In this document: positions 50,113-59,970 of the stretch, one piece after another | How the letters are laid out: each line of letters starts with the position of its first letter | Position numbering within the stretch: the stretch's first letter is position 1 | Source: Candidatus Nitrosacidococcus tergens | GTDB lineage: Bacteria > Pseudomonadota > Gammaproteobacteria > Nitrosococcales > Nitrosococcaceae | DNA: 64,000 nt | Assembly: GCF_902810445.1 (NCBI RefSeq) | Contig: NZ_LR778175.1 | Location: 558,001-622,000 of the forward strand | Direction: 5' to 3' | Translations under genes and position numbers: made by a program | Notes under the pieces: model-generated | Databases searched by the model: none | What the model saw: the letters and a program-made list of their open reading frames with translations, nothing else | What the model was told of the DNA's origin: nothing

Positions 50113-52044
50113 TTATTGAGTGGCTTTATCGTTTTGTACTATTCGATTTTGATAGAAAAACCCTAAGAGAATAAGTGCTAAAACTATTGCCTGAAGGCTT
50201 AGTCCTTGCCAGTTTGGATAAACGCCTAAAAGAGGGATTGTTGGGAACGTAACAGAATCTAAGGGAATCCAGCCAGCCTCTTGCAAAGCACTGATACCTT
50301 TACCAGCTAGTATTACGGCAAGTAAGGCAAGAATAGTTGAAGTCCCGCTAAAAAATAGTTTTAGAGGTAGGCGAATGCTCGAGTAAAAAATAATGCTGCT
50401 TAAAATAATAAGTAACCCAGTACCAGTAATAAAGCCCCATAGCACAGCGTTTTTTCCTTCAATACCTACTTGAGTAAGAAGCGCTTCGTAGAATAATACC
50501 GTTTCAAATGCTTCTCGATATACTGCAAGAAAGGATAGAGAAGCCAGTGCCCAAAGGGTTTTTTGGTTTAAAGCTCCTTGCACTTGTTTAGAAATAAAAC
50601 GCTGCCAACCATCTGCATAAGTTTTACTATGCAGCCAAAATCCCACATAAAGTAGAATAATCATAGCAATGAGTGCTGCGATCCCTTCAGTAACTTCCCG
50701 GCTTGCTCCACTAATTTTGATAAAATAGGTCGCTGCTAACCATGTAAGTCCACCAAAGATTAAGGCAGTGATCCACCCAGCATGAACATAAAGCAATCCA
50801 TCTCGCCTTTGAGTGCGGATAAGCACAGAGAGTAGGGCACCAATCACCAATACTGCTTCTAATCCTTCTCGAACAATGATGGTTAAAGCACTTAAAACAA
50901 CAGCAGTAGTAGAGAGTTCTGTCTCTTGTAGGCGTTGCTGGGTTTTCTCTAGTAGATGATATAAAGACTCATATTGCTGCTCTAACATGTCTAAAGATAC
51001 TTTCTTATGAATCATCTGGCGATATGCCATCATTTCTTGTTCAACTTGGAGTCTAAGTTGGGAATCGATAGCATCTAAATTATTTTCTATCAACTCAAAG
51101 CCTTCTAAATAAGCCTCAATAGCTAGCTGTTGTGCTTTAGGATAGTTATTTTGTTGGTAAGCCTCAAGGCTTTGTTTTAAGCGTTGTTGGCTAAACTCTA
51201 ATGGGGATTGGCCACGGTTAATTTGGTTAGGATCACTACGTAAATAGGCTAAAATACTTTGAGTCTGCTCACCATACTGAGTTTTCGTTTCCTTTGGGGT
51301 TTGGCTAGTTAAGATTTGTAGATTAGTAAAAACATCTTTACCTATTCCTTGTTGCCAAAGAGTTTTTCCTTCAGATCTTTCTTTTTCAGTAGCAGAAAAC
51401 GTGCTGACAAAGAATGCGATAGCCCAGCGTTGGTCTTCACTTAAATTTTCTTGGAAGCTAGGCATAGCTGTCCCGGATACCCCTAGCGTTAGGGTATTAA
51501 ATAGGCTATAAATACTACGCTGATCCTGGCGTGTCTTATCACTAAAATCTGTCGGTAATGGATCTAAGCTTTCAGCATTGGGGCCTTTCCCATTTCCACT
51601 TACTCCATGGCAATTGGCACAGTGCTCCTGATACAGGGTTTTTCCTATAGCAATATCAGGTATATTTTTAGGAGCAATCTCGAGATGGTAGGCTTGGATA
51701 AGATCATTATGGATTTTGTTAGCTATTGTGGTGATGACTTCCCCAGCTTCTTTATTGTTTATTTGAGTAACTAGTTTTTGTGCTTGTTGTAGGAGGGTGT
51801 CTTTTTCAGGATGATCAGGGAGGGTTTTTAAAGTTTTTACCACAGTTTGAGAAAATTCCTGTTGCTCCTGATATTCCTGCTCATCCAGCACTTGTCCATT
51901 TTGAACAAAAGTAGGGTAATCTACACTAATATAATCCAGCATATGCAGAGCATTTTGAGCAGGTTGATTTAACGCTCCATAGCTCATAATGCTATAGCAA
52001 AATAAACCTAACCAAATAGGATATGTGAAAAACCTAAACTGCAT
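50113..52044 (-). CDS. cytochrome c-FTR1 iron permease fusion
   Basis: A 643-residue fusion. Signal peptide (1-23); a c-type haem domain with CANCH (142-146) and possible Met ligand in GTAMPSF; a helical linker (about 220-375, EfeO-like in feel); then an FTR1 permease domain with REGLE (392-396) and a second REAFE motif near 510. These Arg-Glu motifs carry Fe3+. The fused cytochrome may handle the ferrous-ferric redox step in the periplasm, as suggested for EfeU-type systems. Ribosome binding site GAGGAG. It opens the group FTR1, His protein, czcCBA. Confidence 0.92.
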   Translation of the reverse strand: MQFRFFTYPIWLGLFCYSIMSYGALNQPAQNALHMLDYISVDYPTFVQNGQVLDEQEYQEQQEFSQTVVKTLKTLPDHPEKDTLLQQAQKLVTQINNKEAGEVITTIANKIHNDLIQAYHLEIAPKNIPDIAIGKTLYQEHCANCHGVSGNGKGPNAESLDPLPTDFSDKTRQDQRSIYSLFNTLTLGVSGTAMPSFQENLSEDQRWAIAFFVSTFSATEKERSEGKTLWQQGIGKDVFTNLQILTSQTPKETKTQYGEQTQSILAYLRSDPNQINRGQSPLEFSQQRLKQSLEAYQQNNYPKAQQLAIEAYLEGFELIENNLDAIDSQLRLQVEQEMMAYRQMIHKKVSLDMLEQQYESLYHLLEKTQQRLQETELSTTAVVLSALTIIVREGLEAVLVIGALLSVLIRTQRRDGLLYVHAGWITALIFGGLTWLAATYFIKISGASREVTEGIAALIAMIILLYVGFWLHSKTYADGWQRFISKQVQGALNQKTLWALASLSFLAVYREAFETVLFYEALLTQVGIEGKNAVLWGFITGTGLLIILSSIIFYSSIRLPLKLFFSGTSTILALLAVILAGKGISALQEAGWIPLDSVTFPTIPLLGVYPNWQGLSLQAIVLALILLGFFYQNRIVQNDKATQ

Positions 52045-52138
52045 AGTGACTCCTCGTTTCTGAATAAAGATTAATCTATCCTTTTTTTAGGATTTTAATC
52101 TTAGATATTAAGTTAACTCAATTAGATTAATTAAATAT

Positions 52139-52159
52139 GAATAATAATTACAATTATTC
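52139..52159. promoter_or_regulatory. possible Fur-like site upstream of FTR1
   Basis: GAATAAT-AATTACA-ATTATTC is a 21-bp inverted repeat with a Fur-like hexamer pattern, in the 211-bp divergent region between FTR1 and the DUF4870 gene. It is weaker than the two Fur boxes near 58.8 and 60.2 kb. Confidence 0.35.
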
Positions 52160-52255
52160 TTAATTTATAGTCAGGTAAAAATATAAAGTACCGTAAATAG
52201 ATATAATGGTAAGTATTTTAAATTATAAATAGATTAGCTAGTAGGTAATACTACT

Positions 52256-52663
52256 ATGGACAATATAAGTTTGACTGTGAGTAATAACATGCCAAATGCT
52301 GAGGAGCGATTATGGGCAACTTTAGCTCATTTGTCTTCATTTCTTGGCGGATTACTTACGAGTCCTACCGCAGGGTGGGGTTGTTTTGTAGGTCCTTTGA
52401 TCGTATGGCTGATAAAGCGTAATACCATGCCCTTTGTAGATGATCAAGGGAAAGAAGCTTTTAACTTTAACATTACTTTAGGTATTTTTTCTTTAGCCTT
52501 ATTTTTACTCGTTACCATCACTTTTGGTTTAGGTTTGATTATTGCGGTACCTTTGTGGGTAATGCTGGCAATTTATTGGTTAGTCTTTACTATTATTGCC
52601 TCTTTTAAAGCCAATCAAGGAGAGCAATATCGCTATCCTCTAACTTTAAGAATTTTTCACTGA
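52256..52663 (+). CDS. DUF4870 membrane protein
   Basis: A 135-residue Tic20/DUF4870-like membrane protein with three helices. Pattern: AEERLWATLAHLSSFLG, then PFVDDQGKEAFNFNITL and YRYPLTLRIF at the end. Its last 18 bp overlap convergent cusA. Function unknown. Confidence 0.82.
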   Translation: MDNISLTVSNNMPNAEERLWATLAHLSSFLGGLLTSPTAGWGCFVGPLIVWLIKRNTMPFVDDQGKEAFNFNITLGIFSLALFLLVTITFGLGLIIAVPLWVMLAIYWLVFTIIASFKANQGEQYRYPLTLRIFH

Positions 52664-55600
52664 GTTTTTTATTTCTTGCCCTTTCCAAATAGAAAAAATT
52701 GCAGGAAATACAACCAATACTGTTAAAAAAGAAACGATAACGCCACCTATCATGGGAGCAGCAATCCGTTGCATTACTTCAGATCCGGTGCCTTCGGTAT
52801 ACATAATAGGAACAAGTCCTATAAAAAGAGCAAAACCAGTCATAAGTTTAGGTCTAAGCCGCTTTGCCGCTCCATCTACGATTGCATCAATGAGATCAGT
52901 CCAGTTATTTAACTTTCCTTTATCTCTATAATTTTGATAAGAAATATTAAGATAGAGCATCATTAGCATTCCTAGCTCAATGGCTAAACCTGCCGAGGCG
53001 ATCATGCCTATGACTATTGCTACACTTAATTTGTAGTGAAGCCAAACAAGCATACTTATACTGCCTAGTAAAGAGAAAGGTAAAATCATCATAATAATAG
53101 ATGTTTCTATTAAAGATTTTCTATGGAGATAAAGCATAAAGAAAATAATTGCAAGGGTAAGGGGTACAAGTAGGACAAGACTTTTCTTAGCATGGGTATA
53201 GTGCTCAAATTGACCTGCCCATACTAAATGATAGCCAATAGGGATAGATACACTATTGCTAATAACTTCTTTAGCTTTTTCTACATAATCTATAATGCCA
53301 ATATCATCTGCTACATTTATCGTAATAGTGTTAACTAGCTGGGCGTTTTCACTATAAATAGTTGCTGGTCCAGTGCGAAATTGAATATCTGCCACTTGGG
53401 AAATAGGAATTTGGGATTCATTTGAGGTATTAACTAGGGTTCTTTGCAGAGCTTGGAGATGATCTCGGTACGATCGTTCATAGCGTACTAAAATATTGTA
53501 TCGCTCACGACCTTCTACCGTTTGGGAAACTACTTTACCGCCAATACCAGTAGTAATCACACTTTCCACGTCAGCTACATTGAGTCCAAAGCGAGCTGCC
53601 TTAACCCGATCAATATCAAAGTCTATAAAATAACCCCCAGTAGCTTGCTCTGCAAAAGCATTACGAGTATAAGGCTGAATACGAGAATCGGTTTTTAAAG
53701 CTTGCTCAATTTCAGTAGTAATTTGCTGAATCATGTTTAAATCAGAGCCAAAAACCTTAATACCAAGTGGGGAGCGAATTCCCGTAGTAAGCATTTCAAT
53801 TCTCGTTTGAATAGGCATCCACCAAATATTAGCCATCCCAGGAAATACCATAGCTTGATCCATTTTTTGAATTAGCTTATCCCAAGTCATTCCTTGTGGC
53901 CACTGATCTTGGGGTTTTAATTGAATGTTAATTTCAAACATAGAAAGAGGAGCAGAATCTGTAGGACTAGTAGATCGTCCTGTCTTTCCAAATACTTGCT
54001 CTACTTCTGGAAATTGACTAAGCATTCGATCCATAGTTTGTAGGGTTTGGGTAGCTACCTGCATAGACATCCCTGGTACTGAGGTGGGCATATATAAAAT
54101 AGCCCCTTCATTTAAAGGAGGCATAAACTCTGTATCTAGGGATTGAGATAAAGGCACAATAGCAATTAAGCTAATCCCAGCGATACTTATGATTATCCAT
54201 CTTAGTTTCACTATCTCCCGGACGATAAAGGCATAGCCTGTGATCAGCCATTGGTTTAACCAATCCTGCTTGCTAGGAATATATCCTTTTATTACTAATA
54301 CCGCTAAAGCTGGAATAAGGGTAATAGATAATAGTGCAGCGAAAAACATGGCATAGCTTTTAGTAAAAGCTAAGGGCTTAAAAAGCCGTCCTTCCATTCC
54401 TTGAAGAGCAAAAATAGGAGTAAAGGAAACGGTAATAATAAGTAGGGCAAAAAAAATACTTGGGCCTACTTCCTGCAGAGCATCAATAATCACTTGTGTA
54501 CGTGTTGCGTTTTTTTCAGCACTACCTTGCCATTGGCCCAAATGACGATGTACATTCTCAATCATAGCAATCGCACCATCTACCATGGCCCCAATAGCTA
54601 CCGCAATCCCTCCTAAAGACATGATATTAGCAGTGAGATTTTGATAATACATAGGAATAAACCCTAGTAATACCGCAATAGGTAGGGTAATGATCACCAC
54701 TAATGCAGAAGGTGCATGGAGTAAAAAAACAATAATTACTAGCGAGACAATAGCTATCTCTTTCATTAAGGTATGGTTTAAGGTATTTACTGCTCGATTA
54801 ATCAGCTCAGATCGATCATAGACAGGAACAATTTCAATCCCTTTAGGTAAATTTTTTTTAAATTCCTCTATTTTTTGTTTTATTCCTTCAATCACATGAA
54901 GCGCGTTTTCCCCATAACGCATAATGACAATGCCACCTACAGTCACGCCTTCACCGTTTAAATCCGCCTGCCCTACTTGATAGGCTGGTCCCAAATGGAC
55001 TGTAGCTACTTGGTTTAAGGTAATAGGAATATTTTCTTTATCTGCCGCTAAAACTGTTTTTTTTAAATCCTCAATAGAGTGAAGATAACCTCGACCACGG
55101 ATGACTTGTCGCATACCACTTATTTCAAGTACCCGTCCACCCACTTCTTGGTTTGAATCTCGTACTGCATCGATTACTCTAGTTAAGGGAATATTAAGGG
55201 CAGCTAATTTATTAGAATCAATATCCACTTGATACTCCTTTTCATAACCTCCGATAGAAGCTATTTCTGCTACCCCATTTACTGATGCAAGTACATAGCG
55301 AAGATTAAAATCTTGAATACTCCGTAGCTCTGAAAGATCGTGCATGCCACCAGTATCTCTTAATGCGTATTGATATACCCAGCCAATCCCTGTGGCGTCT
55401 GGACCAAGGGTAGGCTGTACATTTTGAGGGAGCTTTGCTTGAGCAGTATTCAGGTATTCTAATACTCGAGATCTTGCCCAATATATATCTGTATTTTCTT
55501 CAAAAATAACATAGATAAAAGAATATCCCTCCATACTTTGCCCCCGTACATAGCTGACTTTAGGAGCTGAAAGAAACAGGGCAGCAAGAGGATAGGTGAT

Positions 55601-55795
55601 TTGATCTTCAACTAGATCTGGGCTTTGTCCTTCCCACTGGGTATAAACAATGACTTGAGTTTCAGAAAGATCAGGAAGCGCATCTAAAGAGGAATGAATA
55701 AGAGAATGATAGCCTAAGAAGGTTGCTAAGGTTATAGCTATTAGGGTAAGAAGCCAATTTTCTCCACACCAAGCAATGATTTTTTGGATCATCAT
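52646..55795 (-). CDS. cusA: CusA-type Cu(I)/Ag(I) efflux RND pump
   Basis: A 1049-residue RND pump. The helix-IV signature AIGAMVDGAIAMIEN (about 396-410) and the periplasmic PIQTRIEMLTTGIRSPLGIKVFG (the Met there corresponds to a copper ligand of CusA) put it in the monovalent Cu/Ag class. Overall length matches CusA. It follows cusB by 14 bp. It exports periplasmic copper, which links it to the CopCD import genes at the other end of the window. Confidence 0.94.
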   Translation of the reverse strand: MMIQKIIAWCGENWLLTLIAITLATFLGYHSLIHSSLDALPDLSETQVIVYTQWEGQSPDLVEDQITYPLAALFLSAPKVSYVRGQSMEGYSFIYVIFEENTDIYWARSRVLEYLNTAQAKLPQNVQPTLGPDATGIGWVYQYALRDTGGMHDLSELRSIQDFNLRYVLASVNGVAEIASIGGYEKEYQVDIDSNKLAALNIPLTRVIDAVRDSNQEVGGRVLEISGMRQVIRGRGYLHSIEDLKKTVLAADKENIPITLNQVATVHLGPAYQVGQADLNGEGVTVGGIVIMRYGENALHVIEGIKQKIEEFKKNLPKGIEIVPVYDRSELINRAVNTLNHTLMKEIAIVSLVIIVFLLHAPSALVVIITLPIAVLLGFIPMYYQNLTANIMSLGGIAVAIGAMVDGAIAMIENVHRHLGQWQGSAEKNATRTQVIIDALQEVGPSIFFALLIITVSFTPIFALQGMEGRLFKPLAFTKSYAMFFAALLSITLIPALAVLVIKGYIPSKQDWLNQWLITGYAFIVREIVKLRWIIISIAGISLIAIVPLSQSLDTEFMPPLNEGAILYMPTSVPGMSMQVATQTLQTMDRMLSQFPEVEQVFGKTGRSTSPTDSAPLSMFEINIQLKPQDQWPQGMTWDKLIQKMDQAMVFPGMANIWWMPIQTRIEMLTTGIRSPLGIKVFGSDLNMIQQITTEIEQALKTDSRIQPYTRNAFAEQATGGYFIDFDIDRVKAARFGLNVADVESVITTGIGGKVVSQTVEGRERYNILVRYERSYRDHLQALQRTLVNTSNESQIPISQVADIQFRTGPATIYSENAQLVNTITINVADDIGIIDYVEKAKEVISNSVSIPIGYHLVWAGQFEHYTHAKKSLVLLVPLTLAIIFFMLYLHRKSLIETSIIMMILPFSLLGSISMLVWLHYKLSVAIVIGMIASAGLAIELGMLMMLYLNISYQNYRDKGKLNNWTDLIDAIVDGAAKRLRPKLMTGFALFIGLVPIMYTEGTGSEVMQRIAAPMIGGVIVSFLTVLVVFPAIFSIWKGQEIKNSVKNS

Positions 55796-55809
55796 ATTTT
55801 AGGGAAATT

Positions 55810-57333
55810 TTACCAATGCTCAAGGCCTGCTTTTAATTGAGTTTCGGAGGAAATGAGAAAATTTCCAGAGCTAATTACCCTATCTCCAGTCTTTAATCCC
55901 GTTAGTATTTCAATATAATCCTTATTAGATTGACCTGTTTTTACTTCGACAGGAGCTAATTGCCCACTACCCAAATCCTTAAATACAATTCGATGATTAC
56001 CAGAGAAGAGTATTGCACTTTCAGGAACAGTTAAGCGATTTCCTAAATTAGCAAGAATGTTGATCTGAGCATACATACCTGGTTTTAAGATTCCCTCAGG
56101 GTTATCTAGTATTAAGCGTGCTTTTCCTGTACGAGTCTTTTCTTGAAGATAAGGATAAACATAATCAACATAGGCTTTAAATGTTTGATTAGGTAAGTAG
56201 GGAAAGGTAATCAGCGCAGGAGTATTTTTTTGAATTAAAGGAATCTCATCTTCGTAGATTTCAGCTTCTATCCATACTTTAGAGAGATCAGCAATCCGCA
56301 TTAATAGCTTACCTGCTTGCTGTGCTGTACCTTCAACAATATTTTTTTCTACTACTACACCAGAGTGAGGTGCATAGATAGAGATGTAATCATTAGGTAT
56401 ACCTCGTTGTACTAGAGCTTTAATTTCCTCAGGTACCATATTCCATAAAGAAAGCCGCTTGTACGCTGTATTTAATAATGTTTTAGTGGATAATTCACTG
56501 TGGTGAGCTGCTTGATGTGTCAAATCTAAATATTCTTGCTGAGCAGTGAGTAATTCAGGGCTATAAATAGTAAATAAGGGTGTGTTTTCTTCAACCGGAA
56601 TGCCTACATAACTTGCATATACTTTACCTATCCAAGCATTGAATTTTAGGGTAATATCCGTGAGGGTGGTTTCATCATAAGTAACTTGCCCTAAAGCTCT
56701 GATAGTACGAATTAAACGACGATATTCAACTTTAGTTGTTTTGGCTCCAATGAGTTGACGGCGATGGTTATCTATAATAATTGCACTAGATTTTTCTTGT
56801 TTTTTTTTCATCCCTTCCATCCCTTCCATCCCTTCCATCCCTTCCATTTTATGCTTTTTTTCAGTAAGAGATGCCCCTGAAATTAAAGTAAGGCCAGCTT
56901 GGCCTGTAGTCATATCAAAGCGTAATTGAGTGTGTTCTTTTTGAGTATTAATTTCTAAGGTAAGTGGCCAATTACCTTCCATAGGAATTTTAAATGTGCC
57001 TTCATATAAACCTGGTTTAATCTCATGAACAGATATGGATATTTGCATACTTGCCATAGAGCCCATTGCCGGCATTTGGGCTTTTGCCTTAATTATGCTA
57101 TGACCAATAAATTTATTTTCTTTATCTCGTTGTATCGTAATGGTTAATGTATTTTCTCCTACGATAGGAGTCTGTGGATTAAGAGCGATACCAACGAGTA
57201 GCGATCCAGAGTAATATTTTTGTAATACAGGAAGATCTATATTTATTTGGGAATGTATAAAAGAATAACCTCTCCATGCTGTTAGAGCAGCTAAGATGCC
57301 TAATACTAACAATATGGCAATATTTCTTACCAT
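55810..57333 (-). CDS. cusB: CusB-type adaptor with N-terminal YtkA-like domain and Met-rich linker
   Basis: A membrane-fusion protein of 507 residues, longer than usual. It has an N-terminal anchor (4-22), an extra beta domain of YtkA/FixH type (about 45-155, with AKAQMPAMGSMASM), then a Met-rich linker KMEGMEGMEGMEGMKKKQ, then the standard adaptor core (about 190-505). The linker comes from four perfect 9-bp repeats. Met residues in CusB-like proteins pass Cu(I) to the pump; here both the extra domain and the linker add more. It follows cusC by 20 bp. Confidence 0.9.
   Translation of the reverse strand: MVRNIAILLVLGILAALTAWRGYSFIHSQINIDLPVLQKYYSGSLLVGIALNPQTPIVGENTLTITIQRDKENKFIGHSIIKAKAQMPAMGSMASMQISISVHEIKPGLYEGTFKIPMEGNWPLTLEINTQKEHTQLRFDMTTGQAGLTLISGASLTEKKHKMEGMEGMEGMEGMKKKQEKSSAIIIDNHRRQLIGAKTTKVEYRRLIRTIRALGQVTYDETTLTDITLKFNAWIGKVYASYVGIPVEENTPLFTIYSPELLTAQQEYLDLTHQAAHHSELSTKTLLNTAYKRLSLWNMVPEEIKALVQRGIPNDYISIYAPHSGVVVEKNIVEGTAQQAGKLLMRIADLSKVWIEAEIYEDEIPLIQKNTPALITFPYLPNQTFKAYVDYVYPYLQEKTRTGKARLILDNPEGILKPGMYAQINILANLGNRLTVPESAILFSGNHRIVFKDLGSGQLAPVEVKTGQSNKDYIEILTGLKTGDRVISSGNFLISSETQLKAGLEHW
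56812..56847 (-). repeat. 9-bp coding tandem repeat (MEG)4
   Basis: Four perfect copies of CCCTTCCAT on the plus strand, read as ATGGAAGGG on the coding strand. In frame, so the copy number can vary without breaking the gene. Confidence 0.92.
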
Positions 57334-57353
57334 AAAATATTACGATCTAATCT

Positions 57354-58670
57354 TTAACGATTTGCTATCGTATTTGATACTATCAGTATAGGTAGAGGTA
57401 CACCTAACCAATACTCTAGATTTGCTAAACTACGTACATAGTCTGCATCTGCACGGGCTAATTCATCAGCAGTACGTAGTTGTTCGTTTTCCGCATCAAT
57501 CACTGTTGAGAATAATCCTATACCAGTACGGTAATTGGCTTGGGCTGTCTTAAAATTGCTCTCAGTAAGAGGAAGGAGCTGATTAGTATAGAGTCTAATG
57601 ATTTTCTGAGATTCCTCTATCGCTGCTTGGCTAGTTTCTAGCTGACCAAGTAAGCGCTCTTTCTCATCAGTTAGTTGCCATTGAGCTCGATTAAGATCAG
57701 CCTGAGCAGCATCCAAGGCAGCTCCTCTTTTGTTACCATAATTAATGGGAAGATTAACTGCTAACCCTATATTCCACCGCTGACTAGGCTGTTCCCAAAA
57801 ATTATTATAGCCAGCTATCGCTTGAAAGTCTGGGTAAAAATTCTTTTCGGCTAATCCTTTTTGTGCTTCTATTCTAGCAATCTGCGCGTAAACACGTAAA
57901 ATCTCAGGATGTTGCTCACGGAAAGATAGCTGCTCAATATGCTCAGGTAGAGTTAATTTATTTAAACCATGAAGATCGACAGGAGATGGAACTAGGGTTT
58001 CTACTGGACGATTTAATAGTACATTTATTTGTGTTTGAGTCTCTCGTAATTGACGCTGTAAAGAAGCTGCTTTTACCTTAAGCCTAGCCTGTGCCATCTG
58101 TGCCTGTAAAGAATCTTTTTGTCCTGATCTGCCTACTTTATATTGGGTTTCACTAACCTGCTGTAGAGTTTTAAACAATTGTTGATGTTTTTTATTAATA
58201 TCAAGTGCTTTGTGTACATAGAACCATTCAGCGTATAGAGTTTTAGCTGCAGTTGCCATTTGTAAACGTAGTACGTCCTCATCGGTTACAGCCTCATGCG
58301 CCTGTTCTTCTGCTACTTGTTTACGAAGCGCTAATTTACCCGGCCAAGGAAGAGGCTGGCTAAATTCAATTTGTTGGCTAAATCTTTGATGATTCCCTAG
58401 AGTAGCAGGTGCTGTATAGTAACTTAATGTTGGGTCATCTAAATTGCCTGCAGGAATAATACGATAGTTTGCTGCGGTCACTGCTGCTTGTTGTGCTTTG
58501 ATCCCTGGGCTATAAGAAAGTACTAACTCTACAAGCTGAGTAATTGTAATATTTTGTGCTATTTTTTCCTGTGAGGCATATAAAGATTTAGTAATTACTT
58601 GACTAAGTATTATTACTAAAGCCAAGAAAATGGATTTTTTCAGTACCATAGCGTTGAAAAAATTAATCAT
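57354..58670 (-). CDS. cusC: CusC/TolC-type outer-membrane efflux protein
   Basis: A 438-residue TolC-family channel with a signal peptide (about 1-32). Coiled-coil repeats are clear (YSPGIKAQQAAVTAANYRI; KAGLAEKNFYPDFQAIAGYNN-like start of the second half at about 270). No lipobox is visible, unlike czcC. It opens the cusCBA operon. Its promoter must lie in the 181-bp region shared with the Fur-controlled PepSY gene. Confidence 0.9.
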   Translation of the reverse strand: MINFFNAMVLKKSIFLALVIILSQVITKSLYASQEKIAQNITITQLVELVLSYSPGIKAQQAAVTAANYRIIPAGNLDDPTLSYYTAPATLGNHQRFSQQIEFSQPLPWPGKLALRKQVAEEQAHEAVTDEDVLRLQMATAAKTLYAEWFYVHKALDINKKHQQLFKTLQQVSETQYKVGRSGQKDSLQAQMAQARLKVKAASLQRQLRETQTQINVLLNRPVETLVPSPVDLHGLNKLTLPEHIEQLSFREQHPEILRVYAQIARIEAQKGLAEKNFYPDFQAIAGYNNFWEQPSQRWNIGLAVNLPINYGNKRGAALDAAQADLNRAQWQLTDEKERLLGQLETSQAAIEESQKIIRLYTNQLLPLTESNFKTAQANYRTGIGLFSTVIDAENEQLRTADELARADADYVRSLANLEYWLGVPLPILIVSNTIANR

Positions 58671-58785
58671 CGGAAAAGTGGTAAAGTTGTTTTTAAGGAT
58701 ACTAGCTTTTATATATAAATAAAAGTAGAGTAACGATGGAAAAATAGCAAAATAGCTTGATTAGTTTTTTAGCTATTTTATAGTC

Positions 58786-58815
58786 TATACTGATAGTAAT
58801 GATTATCATTATTAA
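58786..58815 (+). promoter_or_regulatory. -10 box and Fur box upstream of the PepSY gene
   Basis: TATACT (58786-58791) is a good -10. GTAATGATTATCATTATTA begins at 58796 and matches the Fur consensus GATAATGATTATCATTATC nearly throughout. Fur would sit on the transcription start. It may also influence the divergent cusC promoter. Confidence 0.8.
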
Positions 58816-58851
58816 CTTTAAACTGTGTAAATATGGGAGATTCACCAATCC

Positions 58852-59970
58852 ATGGAAAAACCGACCTATCCGGCCACATATGATCCACCCCAAAGTCAAG
58901 AAAGGGTACTTTCCCATTCCATTTCTAATCAACAACCTTTATCAAGGGTAGCCAGCAGTCAAAAAATAACAAGTATTCTTTTGAAAATACACATTTATCT
59001 AGGTACTTTATGTGCTTTATTCTTATTGATTATTGCTAGTACAGGTATTTTATTAGGTTTTTATCAGCAATTACGCTATAGCGCGTCTCCTTATAAACTT
59101 GATGCTCCAGTAAATCATCCCTTATCACCGGAAAAATTAGTAGAAAAAATTTATGAAACTTATCCTCATGCTCAGATTATTGAACTTACTTTTTCTACAG
59201 ATCCATCGCATGCAGTACTTGCAAAACTTAAAAACGCAGATCATAAAAGTCAGTTAATTTTTGTTAATCCAGCGACGGGACTTATCTTTGCCTCTCAATC
59301 TGCAGATCATAAAGACTGGTTAGGTTTTATACATTCTCTACATCATGGGAAACCCTTTGGCTCAATAGGAGAAACCGTAGCTAGTGTAAATGGAATCTTG
59401 TTTTTAGTTTTGTGGATAGTGGGATTTATAGTTTGGAAACGTAACCCCATGCGTAGTTACCTTTGGCAAGGGAAATCTTGGAAAGTAAAACTGCGTAGCT
59501 TTCATCGAGGTGTTGGTCTTACTTTAGGAGGCATAGCTGCCGTAATCGCTACTTTTGGGGCACTATATCAGTTTGATTTTTTAGATCAATGGATCGATCC
59601 TGTACCTCCCGTTAAAATGGAAAAGATAGCAGTTCAACCTTTAGATTCTTTAGAATTAGAACAGATTATTGCTAAGGGACGTGCTATTTATCCCAATGCT
59701 CCTTTAGAAGAAATCGCTTTCCCAGGTAATAGTATGATGCCTTGGATGCATTGGATACAATTAGAATTTCAAGGTCGTAAGCTAGTTTATTTTCAAGGAA
59801 ATGAAGTAATTGGAACTTCTTCTCCCTCTTCTCACTGGAAAAACCTATTGTATTATTTGCATACTATGGAATTTCTACATAAAGGGAGATCTTGGGTAAT
59901 TGCTATTTTAGGGCTGATTACTTTAGGGCTGATTACAAGCGGTCTAGTTACTTACTGGCGTAAGCACTGA
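58852..59970 (+). CDS. PepSY-associated membrane protein (iron-uptake type)
   Basis: A 372-residue protein with four membrane helices (about 42-66, 178-195, 220-240, 350-369) and a large periplasmic PepSY-like loop (VEKIYETYPHAQIIEL, then FVNPATGLI). HSLHHGKPFG lies at the third helix entrance. Such proteins sit next to siderophore receptors and may reduce imported ferric-siderophores. The first 45 residues are polar and cytoplasmic. A Fur box precedes the gene; no TonB receptor is adjacent. Confidence 0.85.
   Translation: MEKPTYPATYDPPQSQERVLSHSISNQQPLSRVASSQKITSILLKIHIYLGTLCALFLLIIASTGILLGFYQQLRYSASPYKLDAPVNHPLSPEKLVEKIYETYPHAQIIELTFSTDPSHAVLAKLKNADHKSQLIFVNPATGLIFASQSADHKDWLGFIHSLHHGKPFGSIGETVASVNGILFLVLWIVGFIVWKRNPMRSYLWQGKSWKVKLRSFHRGVGLTLGGIAAVIATFGALYQFDFLDQWIDPVPPVKMEKIAVQPLDSLELEQIIAKGRAIYPNAPLEEIAFPGNSMMPWMHWIQLEFQGRKLVYFQGNEVIGTSSPSSHWKNLLYYLHTMEFLHKGRSWVIAILGLITLGLITSGLVTYWRKH

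Noticed and set aside
58702..58935. A 77-codon minus-strand ORF upstream of cusC
   Set aside because: It covers the Fur box and -10 of the PepSY gene and overlaps its first codons; the translation has no family features.
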